Assembly (NCBI GenBank): GCA_007130245.1
Contig: SLSW01000142.1
Coordinates: 1-59,027, forward strand
Direction: 5' to 3'
DNA from: Micromonosporaceae bacterium
GTDB taxonomy: Bacteria > Actinomycetota > Actinomycetes > Mycobacteriales > Micromonosporaceae
DNA length: 59,027 nt
The notes beneath the pieces are model-generated. The model searched no databases and was not told the DNA's origin. It saw only the letters and a program-made list of their open reading frames with translations. The translations under genes were made by a program, and so were the position numbers. Shown one piece after another: positions 24,007-31,959 of the stretch. Positions within the stretch are counted from its first letter, which is position 1. Each line of letters starts with the position of its first letter.

Positions 24007-25314
24007 GTGGTGATGTTGCCTAAGGTGGCACGCGGTCCTGCTTACGTAGGCGGATGCCTTGACGGCCCAGCGGTTGCCGACTACACCTTCCATCTCCGGC
24101 TCGACGTGGGCACACGAAACTCAGCTAACGGGCACACCTGGTTCCAGCTCCAGGCCAACCGTCCTGATGGACACAGCACCGTGATCAGGGCCGGGGACCT
24201 CGAGTCGCTCGATCGACTCGCCGATTTGCTGCTGCCTGGGGCGCGCCGAGCATTGGGCACGTGGCAGACGGAGACCGACCTGTCGCCCGGCAACGAAGTG
24301 AGGCACTCCAGGCTTCTGGCGGACGTCGTAATGAAATCCCAGTACCCATTGAATCGTCACCGCACCATCATCGAGTCCTACCTGCACTACCGGACCTGTC
24401 CCGACCAGGATCGTGAGATCACACGTAGACATGCCCGAGTCAGTGTGGTGGCGGGCGACCGCGCTACTCCCGCGAACTGGCGGGGGAAGTCGTCGGTTCT
24501 CTCCAAGGCAGGCTTGGTAGGCGTCGGGCCATCGGATCTGGAAAGGGCGATCGACGAGGCGTTCAGCATGGAGCGCAATTATGCTCAGCGGTCCCCGACC
24601 GGCGGCTATGACGGTCCAGTAGTGCTCTCGCCGCAGGCGGCAGGCGTTCTGCTGCATGAGGCGGTCGGGCATCTGGCCGAGGCTGACAACTACCTCAAGT
24701 CGGCGGATCCCATGTACGGAGTTAACGAGCGGCTTGCGTCGCTGCCACTGACGGTGCGGGACAAGGGGAACCGCGTCGGGGAGTGGGGATCGGTGGAAGT
24801 AGATGACGAGTGCTGGCCCACCCGCGAGGTCGAGTTAATGCGCGAGGGCGTACTCACCGCTCTGCTCACGGATAAGCGACACGCGGCCTTGTCAGACGGC
24901 ACCTCGACCGGGCACGGTCGAGTGACAAGACCCGACAAGCCGGTGTCACCCCGACTGGCCCGCATCATGCTGGAGCCGGGTGAGGCCGACGTCGCCGAGC
25001 TTCGCGGGGCCGCTGGTCGACATCTTTACGTGGAACGGGTCGGCATGGGTTCGTTGAACCCGCGCACCCGTCAGGTCGATATCTCGCTGCAAGGCACCCA
25101 GTTGACCCACGACAACGGCGAGGTGGAGCTTCGAGTGGGCGGACATTGCACCCTGCGTGTCGATGAATTTCTGGCTCGTGTCTGCGCACTGGCGAACGAG
25201 GTGGCCTGGACGCCGAGTATCTGCTCCAAGCAGGGACAAGCCCTACCGGTGGAAAGCGCGGCGCCGGCATTGCTGCTGTCCGCCCTGCCAGTTCGTCCGG
25301 ACCCGTCGTGCTAG
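24007..25314 (+). CDS. TldD/PmbA-family metalloprotease
   Basis: A 435-residue protein of the TldD/PmbA (peptidase U62) family. The zinc site is HEAVGH in GVLLHEAVGHLAEADNYL, the TldD-type HExxxH motif. GRHLYVERVGMGSLNPRTRQ and HDNGEVELRVGGHCTLRVDEFLARV are the usual C-terminal blocks. TldD/TldE complexes remove leader peptides or degrade modified peptides such as microcin B17 and C precursors. Only one subunit is encoded here, so it may be a homodimer or pair with a chromosomal partner. The catalytic motif is on this one, so it is the active type. The GTG at 24007 follows CCCGGGAG. It is the last gene of the plus-strand set. Confidence 0.85.
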   Translation: MVMLPKVARGPAYVGGCLDGPAVADYTFHLRLDVGTRNSANGHTWFQLQANRPDGHSTVIRAGDLESLDRLADLLLPGARRALGTWQTETDLSPGNEVRHSRLLADVVMKSQYPLNRHRTIIESYLHYRTCPDQDREITRRHARVSVVAGDRATPANWRGKSSVLSKAGLVGVGPSDLERAIDEAFSMERNYAQRSPTGGYDGPVVLSPQAAGVLLHEAVGHLAEADNYLKSADPMYGVNERLASLPLTVRDKGNRVGEWGSVEVDDECWPTREVELMREGVLTALLTDKRHAALSDGTSTGHGRVTRPDKPVSPRLARIMLEPGEADVAELRGAAGRHLYVERVGMGSLNPRTRQVDISLQGTQLTHDNGEVELRVGGHCTLRVDEFLARVCALANEVAWTPSICSKQGQALPVESAAPALLLSALPVRPDPSC

Positions 25315-25688
25315 AGCCGGAACGCTCGTCGCGCCAGTGTCCTGAGTCGTTGATTCGCCTGCAGTATGCGGCCAGGCTGTTGAGGATCTCGTCGGCGCCT
25401 TTGGTCCCTACGAACGGGGGTCCGCTCGAGGGGCTGGCAGGCAGGTTCGATACCGCGCTTGTCGGGCAGGGGTTCACCGCGAAGTCGCGGGTGAACCGGG
25501 TGCGGCTGCTGGCACATCTGAGCCGGTGGCTCGAAGTCCATGTAGTGGGACCGGACAGGCTCACCGCGCAGCAGGTTGAGGGGTTCCTCGCGGAGCGGCG
25601 ACGCACGCACACGGGCTTGTTCTCACGGCTCTTCACCAAGAAGGTGGGAGCCTCGTTCGACATGCCGGTCGGGGTGATGGCTGAATAA
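25308..25688 (+). pseudogene. Tyrosine recombinase N-terminal fragment
   Basis: 126 residues. The segment GFTAKSRVNRVRLLAHLSRWL, then LTAQQVEGFLAERRRTHTGLFSRL, matches the SAM-like core-binding domain of Tn554/XerD-like integrases. The whole catalytic domain with the Arg/His/Tyr residues is missing, since the frame ends where an ISL3-type remnant begins. It overlaps the TldD stop, which is likely accidental. Confidence 0.65.
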
Positions 25689-25742
25689 GGGCTGGGGCCT
25701 CATGATCCATAGCGACGAAACAACGGATCACAGGAGGCCCCA

Positions 25743-26390
25743 GTGGGTGTTGACGCTATCAGCTGCTGCGCGGAAACGATTGTTGACTTGCCCGGGTTCG
25801 TGGTACTCGCCGCCGCCGAGTACGGCGGAGAGCTGGAGCTGCTCATCGAGACAACCATCAAGGTGGTCCACTGTGAGCATTGCGGCGGCCGGGCGCGGGC
25901 GCACGACCGCAAGGGGCATCTGCTGCGGGATGTGCCCGTCTCTGGCCGGGCCACGGTGCTGGTGTGGTGGAAACGGATCTGGCGCTGCCCAGACCCACTG
26001 TGTGCGGCCAGGACGTGGACCGAACGCAGCCCGATGGTCGCGCCGCGGCGGGTGCTCACCGAGCGGGCGCGGGCGTGGGTGACTGGCCGGGTCGGCCGTG
26101 ACGGCGAGACGGTGGCGGCGGTGGCACGCTCGCTTTCGGTGGGCTGGTGGTCGGTGATGCGCGCCGTGGTCGACGTCGGCAGCAGGCTGCTCGAGGCCGA
26201 CCGATGGCGCGACAGCGTGACCGGGCTGGGCGTCGATGAGCACGCGGTGCGCCACGAGGCGCTGTTGTTCCGGATGGAGGTGAGACCACCATCGGCACCT
26301 GTACCGTTCCCGTATCAGCCACTACCAGCGAAGACTCCGACAACAGCAAGTTCGGTTGGAGTACTAACGGAGACATGGGTGGCCGATTAG
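25743..26390 (+). pseudogene. Truncated ISL3 transposase
   Basis: The first 180 residues are a normal ISL3 transposase N-terminus: a zinc-finger-like CEHCGGRARAHDRK region, WWKRIWRCPDPLCAARTW, a helix-turn-helix segment GETVAAVARSLSVGWWSVM and the first catalytic Asp in TGLGVDEHAV. After about 26280 the similarity stops and about 35 unrelated residues follow before the stop, so the last half is lost. Upstream, CTGGGGCCTC (25692-25701) and GAGGCCCCAG just before the start form a long hairpin that would bury the ribosome site. This is a different ISL3 subtype from the one at 2003. Confidence 0.8.
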
Positions 26391-27026
26391 CTGGGCTATG
26401 GTCGAGATGCTGGGGCCTACCCAACCGGGGTGGTTGTTCGCGAACTCAGTGGTGCGAATGGCCTGCATACCCACGGCGGTCGCACCCGCAAGTTCCTCAT
26501 CCGCTCCATCTCCGACGTAGACAACGGCTTCGGACGTGACGCCCACCGCGTCGCATGCCGCCCGGTAGATGGTCGGATCGGGCTTGGAGACGCCCAGCTC
26601 GCTCGAGAAGACGAGCGTGTCAAGGCGCGATGCCACCGCGGTCTGCCTGAATAGGCGGGGGGTCTCCACGGTGCAGTTGCTGACGAGTCCGAGAACATGG
26701 CCGCGCGCTCGGAGCCGATCCAGTGTCACCAGTGTCCGCCGCGGCACTCGGGCCAGCTGAGCAGCGGTGAACCTCTTGCGGAGGGCAGCCGCAGCCGCGA
26801 TCTCTGCTTCCGTCGGTGAGCCGCCTGCACGCCGCGCTAGCTCGCGGACAGTGCCGCACAGGTCATAGGTGTGCGAGGCAGGGAGCCCGGCGCGAATCGC
26901 GCCGATGAAGGCATCCGCGTCCAGCCCGAGCAGGCCTGCCATAGCCGTCCGCAGCTCGCGGCCAGCGTCGACCGTTCCTCCAGGCACCAGAGTGTCAAAT
27001 AGGTCAAGCAACACAACGGGTCGCAT
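26364..27026 (-). CDS. HAD-family hydrolase
   Basis: A 220-residue haloacid-dehalogenase phosphatase. Motif I is VLLDLFDTLVPGG (DLFDT variant), motif II is the Ser of GLVSNCTVE, motif III is Lys in ELGVSKPDPTIYRAA and motif IV is VVYVGDGADEELAGA. The layout is that of YjjG/REG-2-like phosphatases acting on nucleotides or sugar phosphates. It is not close to the HAD in the biosynthetic operon, lies beyond ISL3 debris and is transcribed alone, so a link to the pathway is uncertain. Only a weak ribosome site (ACGGAATGT) precedes the ATG. Confidence 0.75.
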   Translation of the reverse strand: MRPVVLLDLFDTLVPGGTVDAGRELRTAMAGLLGLDADAFIGAIRAGLPASHTYDLCGTVRELARRAGGSPTEAEIAAAAALRKRFTAAQLARVPRRTLVTLDRLRARGHVLGLVSNCTVETPRLFRQTAVASRLDTLVFSSELGVSKPDPTIYRAACDAVGVTSEAVVYVGDGADEELAGATAVGMQAIRTTEFANNHPGWVGPSISTIAQLIGHPCLR

Positions 27027-27214
27027 ACATTCCGTCTAATCGACAAGAGCTCCCTCCAGGTCCACCCTGGACCGGGAACTCGGGTTTCATGCCACGAGAG
27101 CGTCGAATTGACGGTAGCAGACGCGGGTCTCGTACGGAATGTGCGCTTCCCCCGGTTGACCGGAGACTTTGATGTACCCAGGGTTGCGCGGAGTGGCCGT
27201 GGTTGGTTTCACGC

Positions 27215-27310
27215 GGCGGACAGGATTTGCGGGAGCGGATGGTGGCCGAGGTTCGGCCGGCGATCACCGCGGTGACGCAGAAGCTGGGTATCGGGACAGC
27301 GGAGACGCCT
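27215..27310 (+). pseudogene. IS3-type OrfA remnant
   Basis: A short stretch reads RERMVAEVRPAITAVTQKLG then IGTAET, resembling the KLGIGTAETLRKW region of IS3-family OrfA proteins. Nothing else of the element is recognisable. The surrounding bases 27027-27263 hold no plausible gene. Confidence 0.35.
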
Positions 27311-27429
27311 GGCGCCCTGCCATCCGTTGATACGCATCACTCGCCGACCGTACAGCGGGCCACATCGTGGCCCTTGCCGCGCAGCCTGATCCACATCTTG
27401 CGGCTACCCAACGTCGCGACATCCAGACA

Positions 27430-27884
27430 GGTAGATCCACCTCGGCGGACAGGTGGGTGCGCACAGCGTCGATCAGCGAGGATGACATCAGCAGGTGTGG
27501 CCGTTCGGAGTCGTAGTTTCTCAGCAACTCCATGATGTGCCGGTACAGATCGTTAACCGCCCGCTTGTCCAGGGCATACAACTGCCGCGACCCGAGAAAC
27601 GGAATCACATACTTCATGATCGCGTTACGGTAGTTCGACAACGTGGTGGCCGCGACATCAATCTCCCGCTCCTGCAGCCACTGCATCAACTCCGCCGCAA
27701 CCGTGTCATCCGCAGCCAGGTCGGTCTGTCCGAACTGCTGCCGCGCCAGCTGCTCCTCCCGCGCGGCGTGCTTCTCGCTGGTGAACCCTCGGCGGAACAA
27801 CTGCCGCCGCTTACCGTCCTCACCACGCGGCAGATCAATGACGAAATACCACGACTTAAGCTTCGGGTCATAACGAACCGCCAT
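27430..27884 (-). pseudogene. Tyrosine integrase, N-terminal part only
   Basis: The first 150 residues are a good match in layout to actinomycete element integrases: an arm-type DNA-binding start MAVRYDPKLKSWYFVIDLPRG, a FRRGFTSEKHAAREEQLARQ linker, and a core-binding domain ATTLSNYRNAIMKYVIPFLG. After SSSLIDAVRTHLSAEVDLP the frame continues with unrelated residues and the catalytic domain is gone. It probably marks one end of an old integrative element. GC-rich debris follows. Confidence 0.7.
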
Positions 27885-27896
27885 CGCCCCGCCGCC

Positions 27897-27989
27897 TCAC
27901 ACCGACACGGCAGGATCATCAACGCCGCCCACACCGGGCGCCGCGGCGGCCGGGCAAGCGGATGCTGGCAGTGCAGCCGTACAGTCACT
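27897..27989 (-). CDS. Small ORF upstream of the integrase remnant
   Basis: A 30-residue frame starting MSDCTAALPASACPAAAA, with AGGAGGTCCGACCC as ribosome site and 12 bases between its stop and the integrase start. The ribosome site lies in the loop of a short hairpin (TCGGAC...GTCCGA), so translation may be controlled. There is no similarity I recognise; it might be a leader peptide for the integrase message. Confidence 0.35.
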   Translation of the reverse strand, partial: SDCTAALPASACPAAAAPGVGGVDDPAVSV

Positions 27990-28018
27990 CATGGGTCGGA
28001 CCTCCTGCGTCCGATCAA

Positions 28019-28056
28019 GGCCCCGGGCCGGTGGTGCAGTCACCGCGCCCGGGGCC
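28019..28056 (-). terminator. Perfect inverted repeat between two small ORFs
   Basis: GGCCCCGGGC (28019-28028) pairs fully with GCCCGGGGCC (28047-28056) around an 18-base loop. It lies between the small frames at 28060-28206 and 27897-27989 and may be an attenuator for the integrase message. Confidence 0.5.
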
Positions 28057-28059
28057 GTC

Positions 28060-28206
28060 CTACGTCCGGGACGGTACGGGTCGGACGACAACGGCACGGT
28101 GAGTCTGACACGCCCACCGTGCGACACCAGCGTTACCGGCACCGCTACTGATCACGCCACCAGAGCCCACCCCGACCTGCGAAGCGCCGCGGGGTATCGA
28201 ATGGCT
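28060..28206 (-). CDS. Small hypothetical ORF
   Basis: A 48-residue frame beginning MSHSIPRGASQVGVGSGG, with ACGGAGGAATCCCG as a clear ribosome site. It sits directly downstream of the palindrome cluster at 28222-28304. Composition is Gly/Val-rich at first and basic at the end. No family recognised; coding status rests mostly on the ribosome site. Confidence 0.3.
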   Translation of the reverse strand, partial: SHSIPRGASQVGVGSGGVISSGAGNAGVARWACQTHRAVVVRPVPSRT

Positions 28207-28221
28207 CATCGGGATTCCTCC

Positions 28222-28304
28222 GTGCTCACACAGGTAGCTCTGCAGGAGAAAGCTACCCGATCATTGTGAGCACGCAGGTGATCACAAGATCATAGCTTGT
28301 GATC
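28222..28304. promoter_or_regulatory. Cluster of nested palindromes (operator-like)
   Basis: Three inverted repeats lie within 83 bases: GTGCTCACA (28222-28230) with TGTGAGCAC (28265-28273); inside it GGTAGCT (28233-28239) with AGCTACC (28251-28257); and next to it GATCACAAG (28280-28288) with CTTGTGATC (28296-28304). All are perfect. This lies just upstream of the minus-strand small ORFs and integrase remnant, so it is probably an operator region or a recombination/attachment site of the old element. Confidence 0.55.
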
Positions 28305-28538
28305 TATTTTCCCTGCTCAGAACGGGTGGACCCGACGATGCAGAATACGAACACCCCCATCACCGTAGCTGGCCACCCGCTATGGACGCGTTTGGCCAGG
28401 TCACGACGTTAGTTGGCGCTGTCCGGACGCGGAGTGAGATGCGGAAGGCCTGCTTGCGCCGATCATGCTGCCTCGGCGGAACTGGTAGCGGAGTCGCGCG
28501 TGGGTGGTGCTCACGCCATCCCGAGTCGGCGTTGTCGG
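28305..28538. other. Short region without a recognisable gene
   Basis: Between the palindrome cluster and the HTH gene no frame has both a ribosome site and plausible protein character. Nothing else recognised. Confidence 0.3.
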
Positions 28539-29039
28539 CTATGCCGCGACCAGCTTCAGCATCTCGTAGCGGTGCTCGTCGCCAGCCATGATCCTGCGAG
28601 CGCGGATGAGGTGATCAGCCGCTACCAACGTACGGTCATAGACGCCAGCCGAGGCGGTGCCGTAGTGGATCGCGAACCACGCCGACACCTCGGCCCACGA
28701 GTACAGCGCCCACTGCCCGGTCGACAGCGGCGCAGGGAAGCCCCCCGGCCCGCGTTTGCCGGCGGCCAGCAGCCGCACCGACTCGTAGGTCCGGCCGACA
28801 CGCTGGGCGATGTCGCGCAAGGACACCAGATCCTCGCAATGGACCCCAACCACCCGCAACCCAAGTTGACCGAGCGACTCAACCTCGTGGACAGCCTGCA
28901 CGATCGCGTCGACCAGCGAAGGGGCCTCTCGCACCACATGCGCGAGCACGGCACCTGCCTGGGTCTCGAACCCGACCAGGCCGGCCTCGTCCAGCGCCTC
29001 CGGCGACAGCGCCGCCAAGGCCAGTTCATAGCTGTGCAT
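28539..29039 (-). CDS. Helix-turn-helix protein of a two-gene module
   Basis: A 166-residue protein of an uncharacterised actinobacterial family. The first 75 residues look like a beta/alpha ligand- or protein-binding part (SYELALAALSPEALDEAGLV, later LGQLGLRVVGVHCEDLVSL). Then a helix-turn-helix reads RDIAQRVGRTYESVRLLAAG, followed by KRGPGGFPAPL and WSEV- or WAEV-type AWF motifs, as in MerR-like DNA-reading heads. The start at 29039 has AAGGAGGTGGAG and overlaps the stop of the small gene upstream (TGATG), so the two are coupled. The pair is likely a regulator with a partner or a toxin-antitoxin-like unit; this is inference. Confidence 0.65.
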   Translation of the reverse strand: MHSYELALAALSPEALDEAGLVGFETQAGAVLAHVVREAPSLVDAIVQAVHEVESLGQLGLRVVGVHCEDLVSLRDIAQRVGRTYESVRLLAAGKRGPGGFPAPLSTGQWALYSWAEVSAWFAIHYGTASAGVYDRTLVAADHLIRARRIMAGDEHRYEMLKLVAA

Positions 29040-29197
29040 CACCGCTCCACCTCCTTCGCGTGATCGCTGTGCTTGACGACAAACCTCCTGATGAACTTCG
29101 CTCCCTGCTCGGGGTTGCGACCGGTGGAAAACACCTTGACGTGCTCTCCACACGAACACACCACCCAACCCCACGTGTGGCCGCTCAGTGGCCGCAC
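29039..29197 (-). CDS. Small partner protein of the HTH module
   Basis: About 52 residues from a GTG start: VRPLSGHTWGWVVCSCGEHV, then KVFSTGRNPEQGAKFIRRFV, ending KHSDHAKEVER. GHTWG..C.CG followed by STxRNPxxxAxxIRRFxxxH is a pattern I associate with small actinobacterial proteins paired with XRE/HTH genes. The role is unknown; a HicA-like or zinc-binding function is possible. The start is uncertain, since the frame stays open upstream. The stop overlaps the next start. Confidence 0.45.
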   Translation of the reverse strand: MRPLSGHTWGWVVCSCGEHVKVFSTGRNPEQGAKFIRRFVVKHSDHAKEVER

Positions 29198-29684
29198 CGT
29201 GAGCCCGACGGCCTCGGCTTCATCGAGCGCACCGCATGATCGGCACGGAGGCTGGCATGAACCGGCACCAGCGCACCAGGCACCTCGATCTCGCCGTCGG
29301 CGTCGAACGGCAAACCGGTCCAGGTGCGCCACTGCGCCAGCGAACCAGCAATCAGCCAAGATGTCGGATCTACACCGACGATCCGACCTCCCACGCGCAC
29401 ATGGGCACGCAGTCACGGATCGCTGGGTAGGCCATCCTCACGAACCCTCGGCGAATACCTGGCCATCGGCGTACCAGGCTCCCGAGCCTTCGCCGCCGGC
29501 CGAGCCGGCGCGACCAGGGTGGCGATCCCGGCGCGGCTGACTGCCTCCCGCAGCGGCCTGCGCCCGCGGGCTGCCCTCTTCGTCGGCTCGAGAGCGCTCA
29601 CTCGAGAAGTGGCGGGCGTGAAAGGCTGGCGGGCATAAGGTCTGCGCGTCACGGCTACCTTCGCGAGACTAGACGGGGCAGGAC

Positions 29685-30359
29685 ATGGACCAAGGCACTC
29701 GCGACGAGGTGCTCGGCCGCCTGGCTGAGGCGGTCGCGTCCGTCACAGTTGCACACCCGACGCGGGTTGCCATCGACGGACCGCCCGCCGCAGGCAAGAC
29801 CACGCTCGCCAACGAGCTGGCCGCCGTCTTGCGCACACAGGGCCGCGACATCATCCGCGCGACGATCGACGACTTCCTCTTCCCCCGGGCACAGCGCTAT
29901 CCGCGCGGCGAGTACTCGGCCGAAGGCTGCTACTTCGACACCCACGACTACCACGCTCTGAACCGGGTTCTGCTCGATCCGCTCGGCCCAGCCGGAGATC
30001 GACGCTTCCAACACGCGGTCTACGACCGCACAGCGGACACGGTGCTGTCCCCGCCGGTCACGACCGCCCCCGCCGACGCCGTGCTGCTCTTCGACGGCGT
30101 CTTCCTCATGCGCCCGGAACTAATTGATCGGTGGGATCTGCGCATCTTCGTGTCGACCGCGCTGGAGAAAACCGTGGATCGTGCCGTAATCCGAGAGCGC
30201 CGGGTGACATCTCAGGCCGAAGTCGAACGGCGCTGGCGCGAGCGTTACATCCCCTCCCAACAGTTCTACTTCGCTACAGTCCGCCCGACCGATCACGTCG
30301 ACATCATCGTGCACAACGACGAGCCCCAGCGGCCGGTCTGGCAGACCCGAACACACTGA
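29685..30359 (+). CDS. Uridine-kinase-like P-loop phosphotransferase, copy B
   Basis: A 224-residue protein, near-identical to that at 394: Walker A GPPAAGKTT, RATIDDFLFPRAQRYPRGEY, RERRVTSQAEVERRWRERY. It ends normally at a TGA after VWQTRTH, at the place where copy A runs on, so copy B has the more native C-terminus. It is preceded by GACGGGGCAGGAC. Substrate unknown; a link with the pyrimidine locus between the two copies is tempting but not shown. Confidence 0.75.
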   Translation: MDQGTRDEVLGRLAEAVASVTVAHPTRVAIDGPPAAGKTTLANELAAVLRTQGRDIIRATIDDFLFPRAQRYPRGEYSAEGCYFDTHDYHALNRVLLDPLGPAGDRRFQHAVYDRTADTVLSPPVTTAPADAVLLFDGVFLMRPELIDRWDLRIFVSTALEKTVDRAVIRERRVTSQAEVERRWRERYIPSQQFYFATVRPTDHVDIIVHNDEPQRPVWQTRTH

Positions 30360-30458
30360 CCGCACTCAACTCAAGCGAAGTCGTACGCATTGAAGCCGTC
30401 TCCCTCGCACCGCAGAACCCCGTAGTGGGCTGGCGGAGCACCGTTCTAGGCTGATCGT

Positions 30459-31334
30459 GTGCAGGAGCTTTACAACCTGGCGTTCGCCAGACACGACCGC
30501 GCTACAGCGAAGCGTCGCGAGTTCGGCGAATGCTGGGCCAACTACATCTCTGTACATCCGTGGGACATCGATGTCCGGAACGTCGACCCCTGCACGCTGG
30601 AGATCCTCGTTGTCATGCGGGAGCCGGCGCCGATTAGGTTGGCGCTCATCTTCTCGGAGTGGCTCGCTGCCCTGCGGGCGGCACTAGACAACGCCCTCTA
30701 CGCGTTAGCGGCTGCAACTTCGGGTCAGAACCCACCGCCCCAGGCAGAGCGCATCCAGTTCCCGATCTGCTCAAGCTCTGGGGACTTCAAGAAGCAGGCC
30801 AAGCGCCTCACGATGCTGCCACGACATGTAGTCGAGGCGCTTGAGGAAGCCCAGCCGTACCAGTCGCCGTACGGGCCAGAGAGCAACCTGACCTACTGGA
30901 TCCACGAGCTCGCGCGGAAGGACCGCCACCGCTCACTGCACGTCGGGCTCGGCCGGATCGATGAGCACCGCATCCGTATTGCCCCACCGCCAGACGTCAC
31001 CATCCAGTTCGACGAAACCGTCAAGCCGTACAGCCACATCGAGGGCGAGCTAGTCGTCGGACGATTCACGGCCAGTCGGCCGATCCAGCCTAGGGAGATC
31101 AAGGCAGACCTGCGCGGCGTATCCATCGCGCCAGAGATCCGGGCGTGGGCAGAATTCCAGCTGGACGGCAAGCGCCAGTCATTGCACGATCGGATGGTCT
31201 ACACCGAGATCTTCACCCGCAACCACCTGGAGAACCTGGCCCTGATGGGTGGCGCAGGCCCGCCAGACAGCTTCAGGACTCTCAATCCCGATGGACCGGA
31301 GCATGTCGCGGCCACAGCGGGTGCTTCCCGATAG
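30459..31334 (+). CDS. Conserved hypothetical protein within repeat copy B
   Basis: A 291-residue soluble protein of a type often seen as a lone hypothetical in actinomycetes. A helical front FARHDRATAKRREFGECWAN is followed by WLAALRAALDNALYALAAAT, with the look of a HEPN-like or four-helix region, and then a beta-rich second half (HRIRIAPPPDVTIQFDE). No catalytic motif recognised. It starts at GTG 99 bases after the kinase stop. It is absent from copy A, so it was either gained in B or lost from A. Confidence 0.6.
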   Translation: MQELYNLAFARHDRATAKRREFGECWANYISVHPWDIDVRNVDPCTLEILVVMREPAPIRLALIFSEWLAALRAALDNALYALAAATSGQNPPPQAERIQFPICSSSGDFKKQAKRLTMLPRHVVEALEEAQPYQSPYGPESNLTYWIHELARKDRHRSLHVGLGRIDEHRIRIAPPPDVTIQFDETVKPYSHIEGELVVGRFTASRPIQPREIKADLRGVSIAPEIRAWAEFQLDGKRQSLHDRMVYTEIFTRNHLENLALMGGAGPPDSFRTLNPDGPEHVAATAGASR

Positions 31335-31558
31335 ATCAGACCAGAGTCGGCTGCGGTGTGACCCGGTCAACTCGGCAGACGTGTACACGCAACTCAGGTT
31401 CCATACGGGCCTCTGGAGGCCTTGCGACGCCGGACGCGGCTGCCTTACCCGCGCGGCGATTGTGCCGCGTCACGAAATCGTGGACCTCACCCGAGTGCTG
31501 GAACCCTGGCCTCCAGGCGGCGCGTTGGGTACGCGCCTGCCCCGCGTCTACTACGCGA

Positions 31559-31588
31559 GTGGACCGGACGTGGCAGAATCCGAACCGC
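31559..31588 (+). repeat. 30-base repeated motif, copy 2 of 3
   Basis: GTGGACCGGACGTGGCAGAA followed by TCCGAACCGC, one base different from the copy at 1271. It lies in the tail of repeat copy B. Confidence 0.7.
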
Positions 31589-31619
31589 GTTCCCCAGTTC
31601 AGGGGCCGATTGTAGCCGT

Positions 31620-31959
31620 CGCGCCGGTCCGGAAGCGGGTCGCGGCCGTACCCCGGCCGACCTGAACGCCGACGCGAGCAGGCAGCCCCGCTCGTCGCGG
31701 CTGCCCGCACCGGCCGGTAGCAGGCGGCGGGCGGGTACCGCGGCCGCGATCGCCGGCCGGCTCGGGCTGGTCGAGGCCCACCGTACCGGCCCCCCGCAGG
31801 CGGCAGACATCCAGCTAGGCAGGTAGGCCCGCCGCCCCCATAGGTTCATTGCAACAGTCGCAGGTCGCAGTCGGCCTTCGGGGTGAACAGTGGGCGGCCT
31901 GCTCCGGGTTGTCACCTTCGACCCGAACGGTCCACTGGCCGAGGCCGCCTCGGCCAAGC
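31620..31959. other. Region without a recognisable gene
   Basis: Between the tail of repeat copy B and the Tn554-like remnant no frame gives a recognisable protein with a ribosome site. It is probably decayed mobile-element DNA. Confidence 0.3.

Larger units (their letters stand above)
29583..31619 (+). repeat. Long direct repeat, copy B
   Basis: Counterpart of 296-1332 in the same orientation. The leader (TCGGCTCGAGAGCGCTC...), kinase gene and tail (GCGACGCCGGACGCGGCTGC to TGTAGCCGT) are shared. In B the tail is separated from the kinase by about 1 kb holding the gene at 30459. Similarity within the kinase is very high by eye, with scattered single-base changes, so the copies are not a very recent assembly-type duplication. 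Confidence 0.8.

Noticed and set aside
23904-24007. A 33-codon frame between permease 2 and TldD
   Set aside because: Low-complexity Ala/Arg/Pro composition and no ribosome site; overlaps the likely TldD leader.
5269-25314. Classical bacimethrin cluster
   Set aside because: No O-methyltransferase or thiaminase I gene, and many extra genes; only the first pyrimidine steps match.
5269-25314. Lanthipeptide, lasso peptide, PEARL or microcin C-type locus
   Set aside because: No LanB/LanM, lasso cyclase, PEARL or MccB/ThiF-like enzyme is present.
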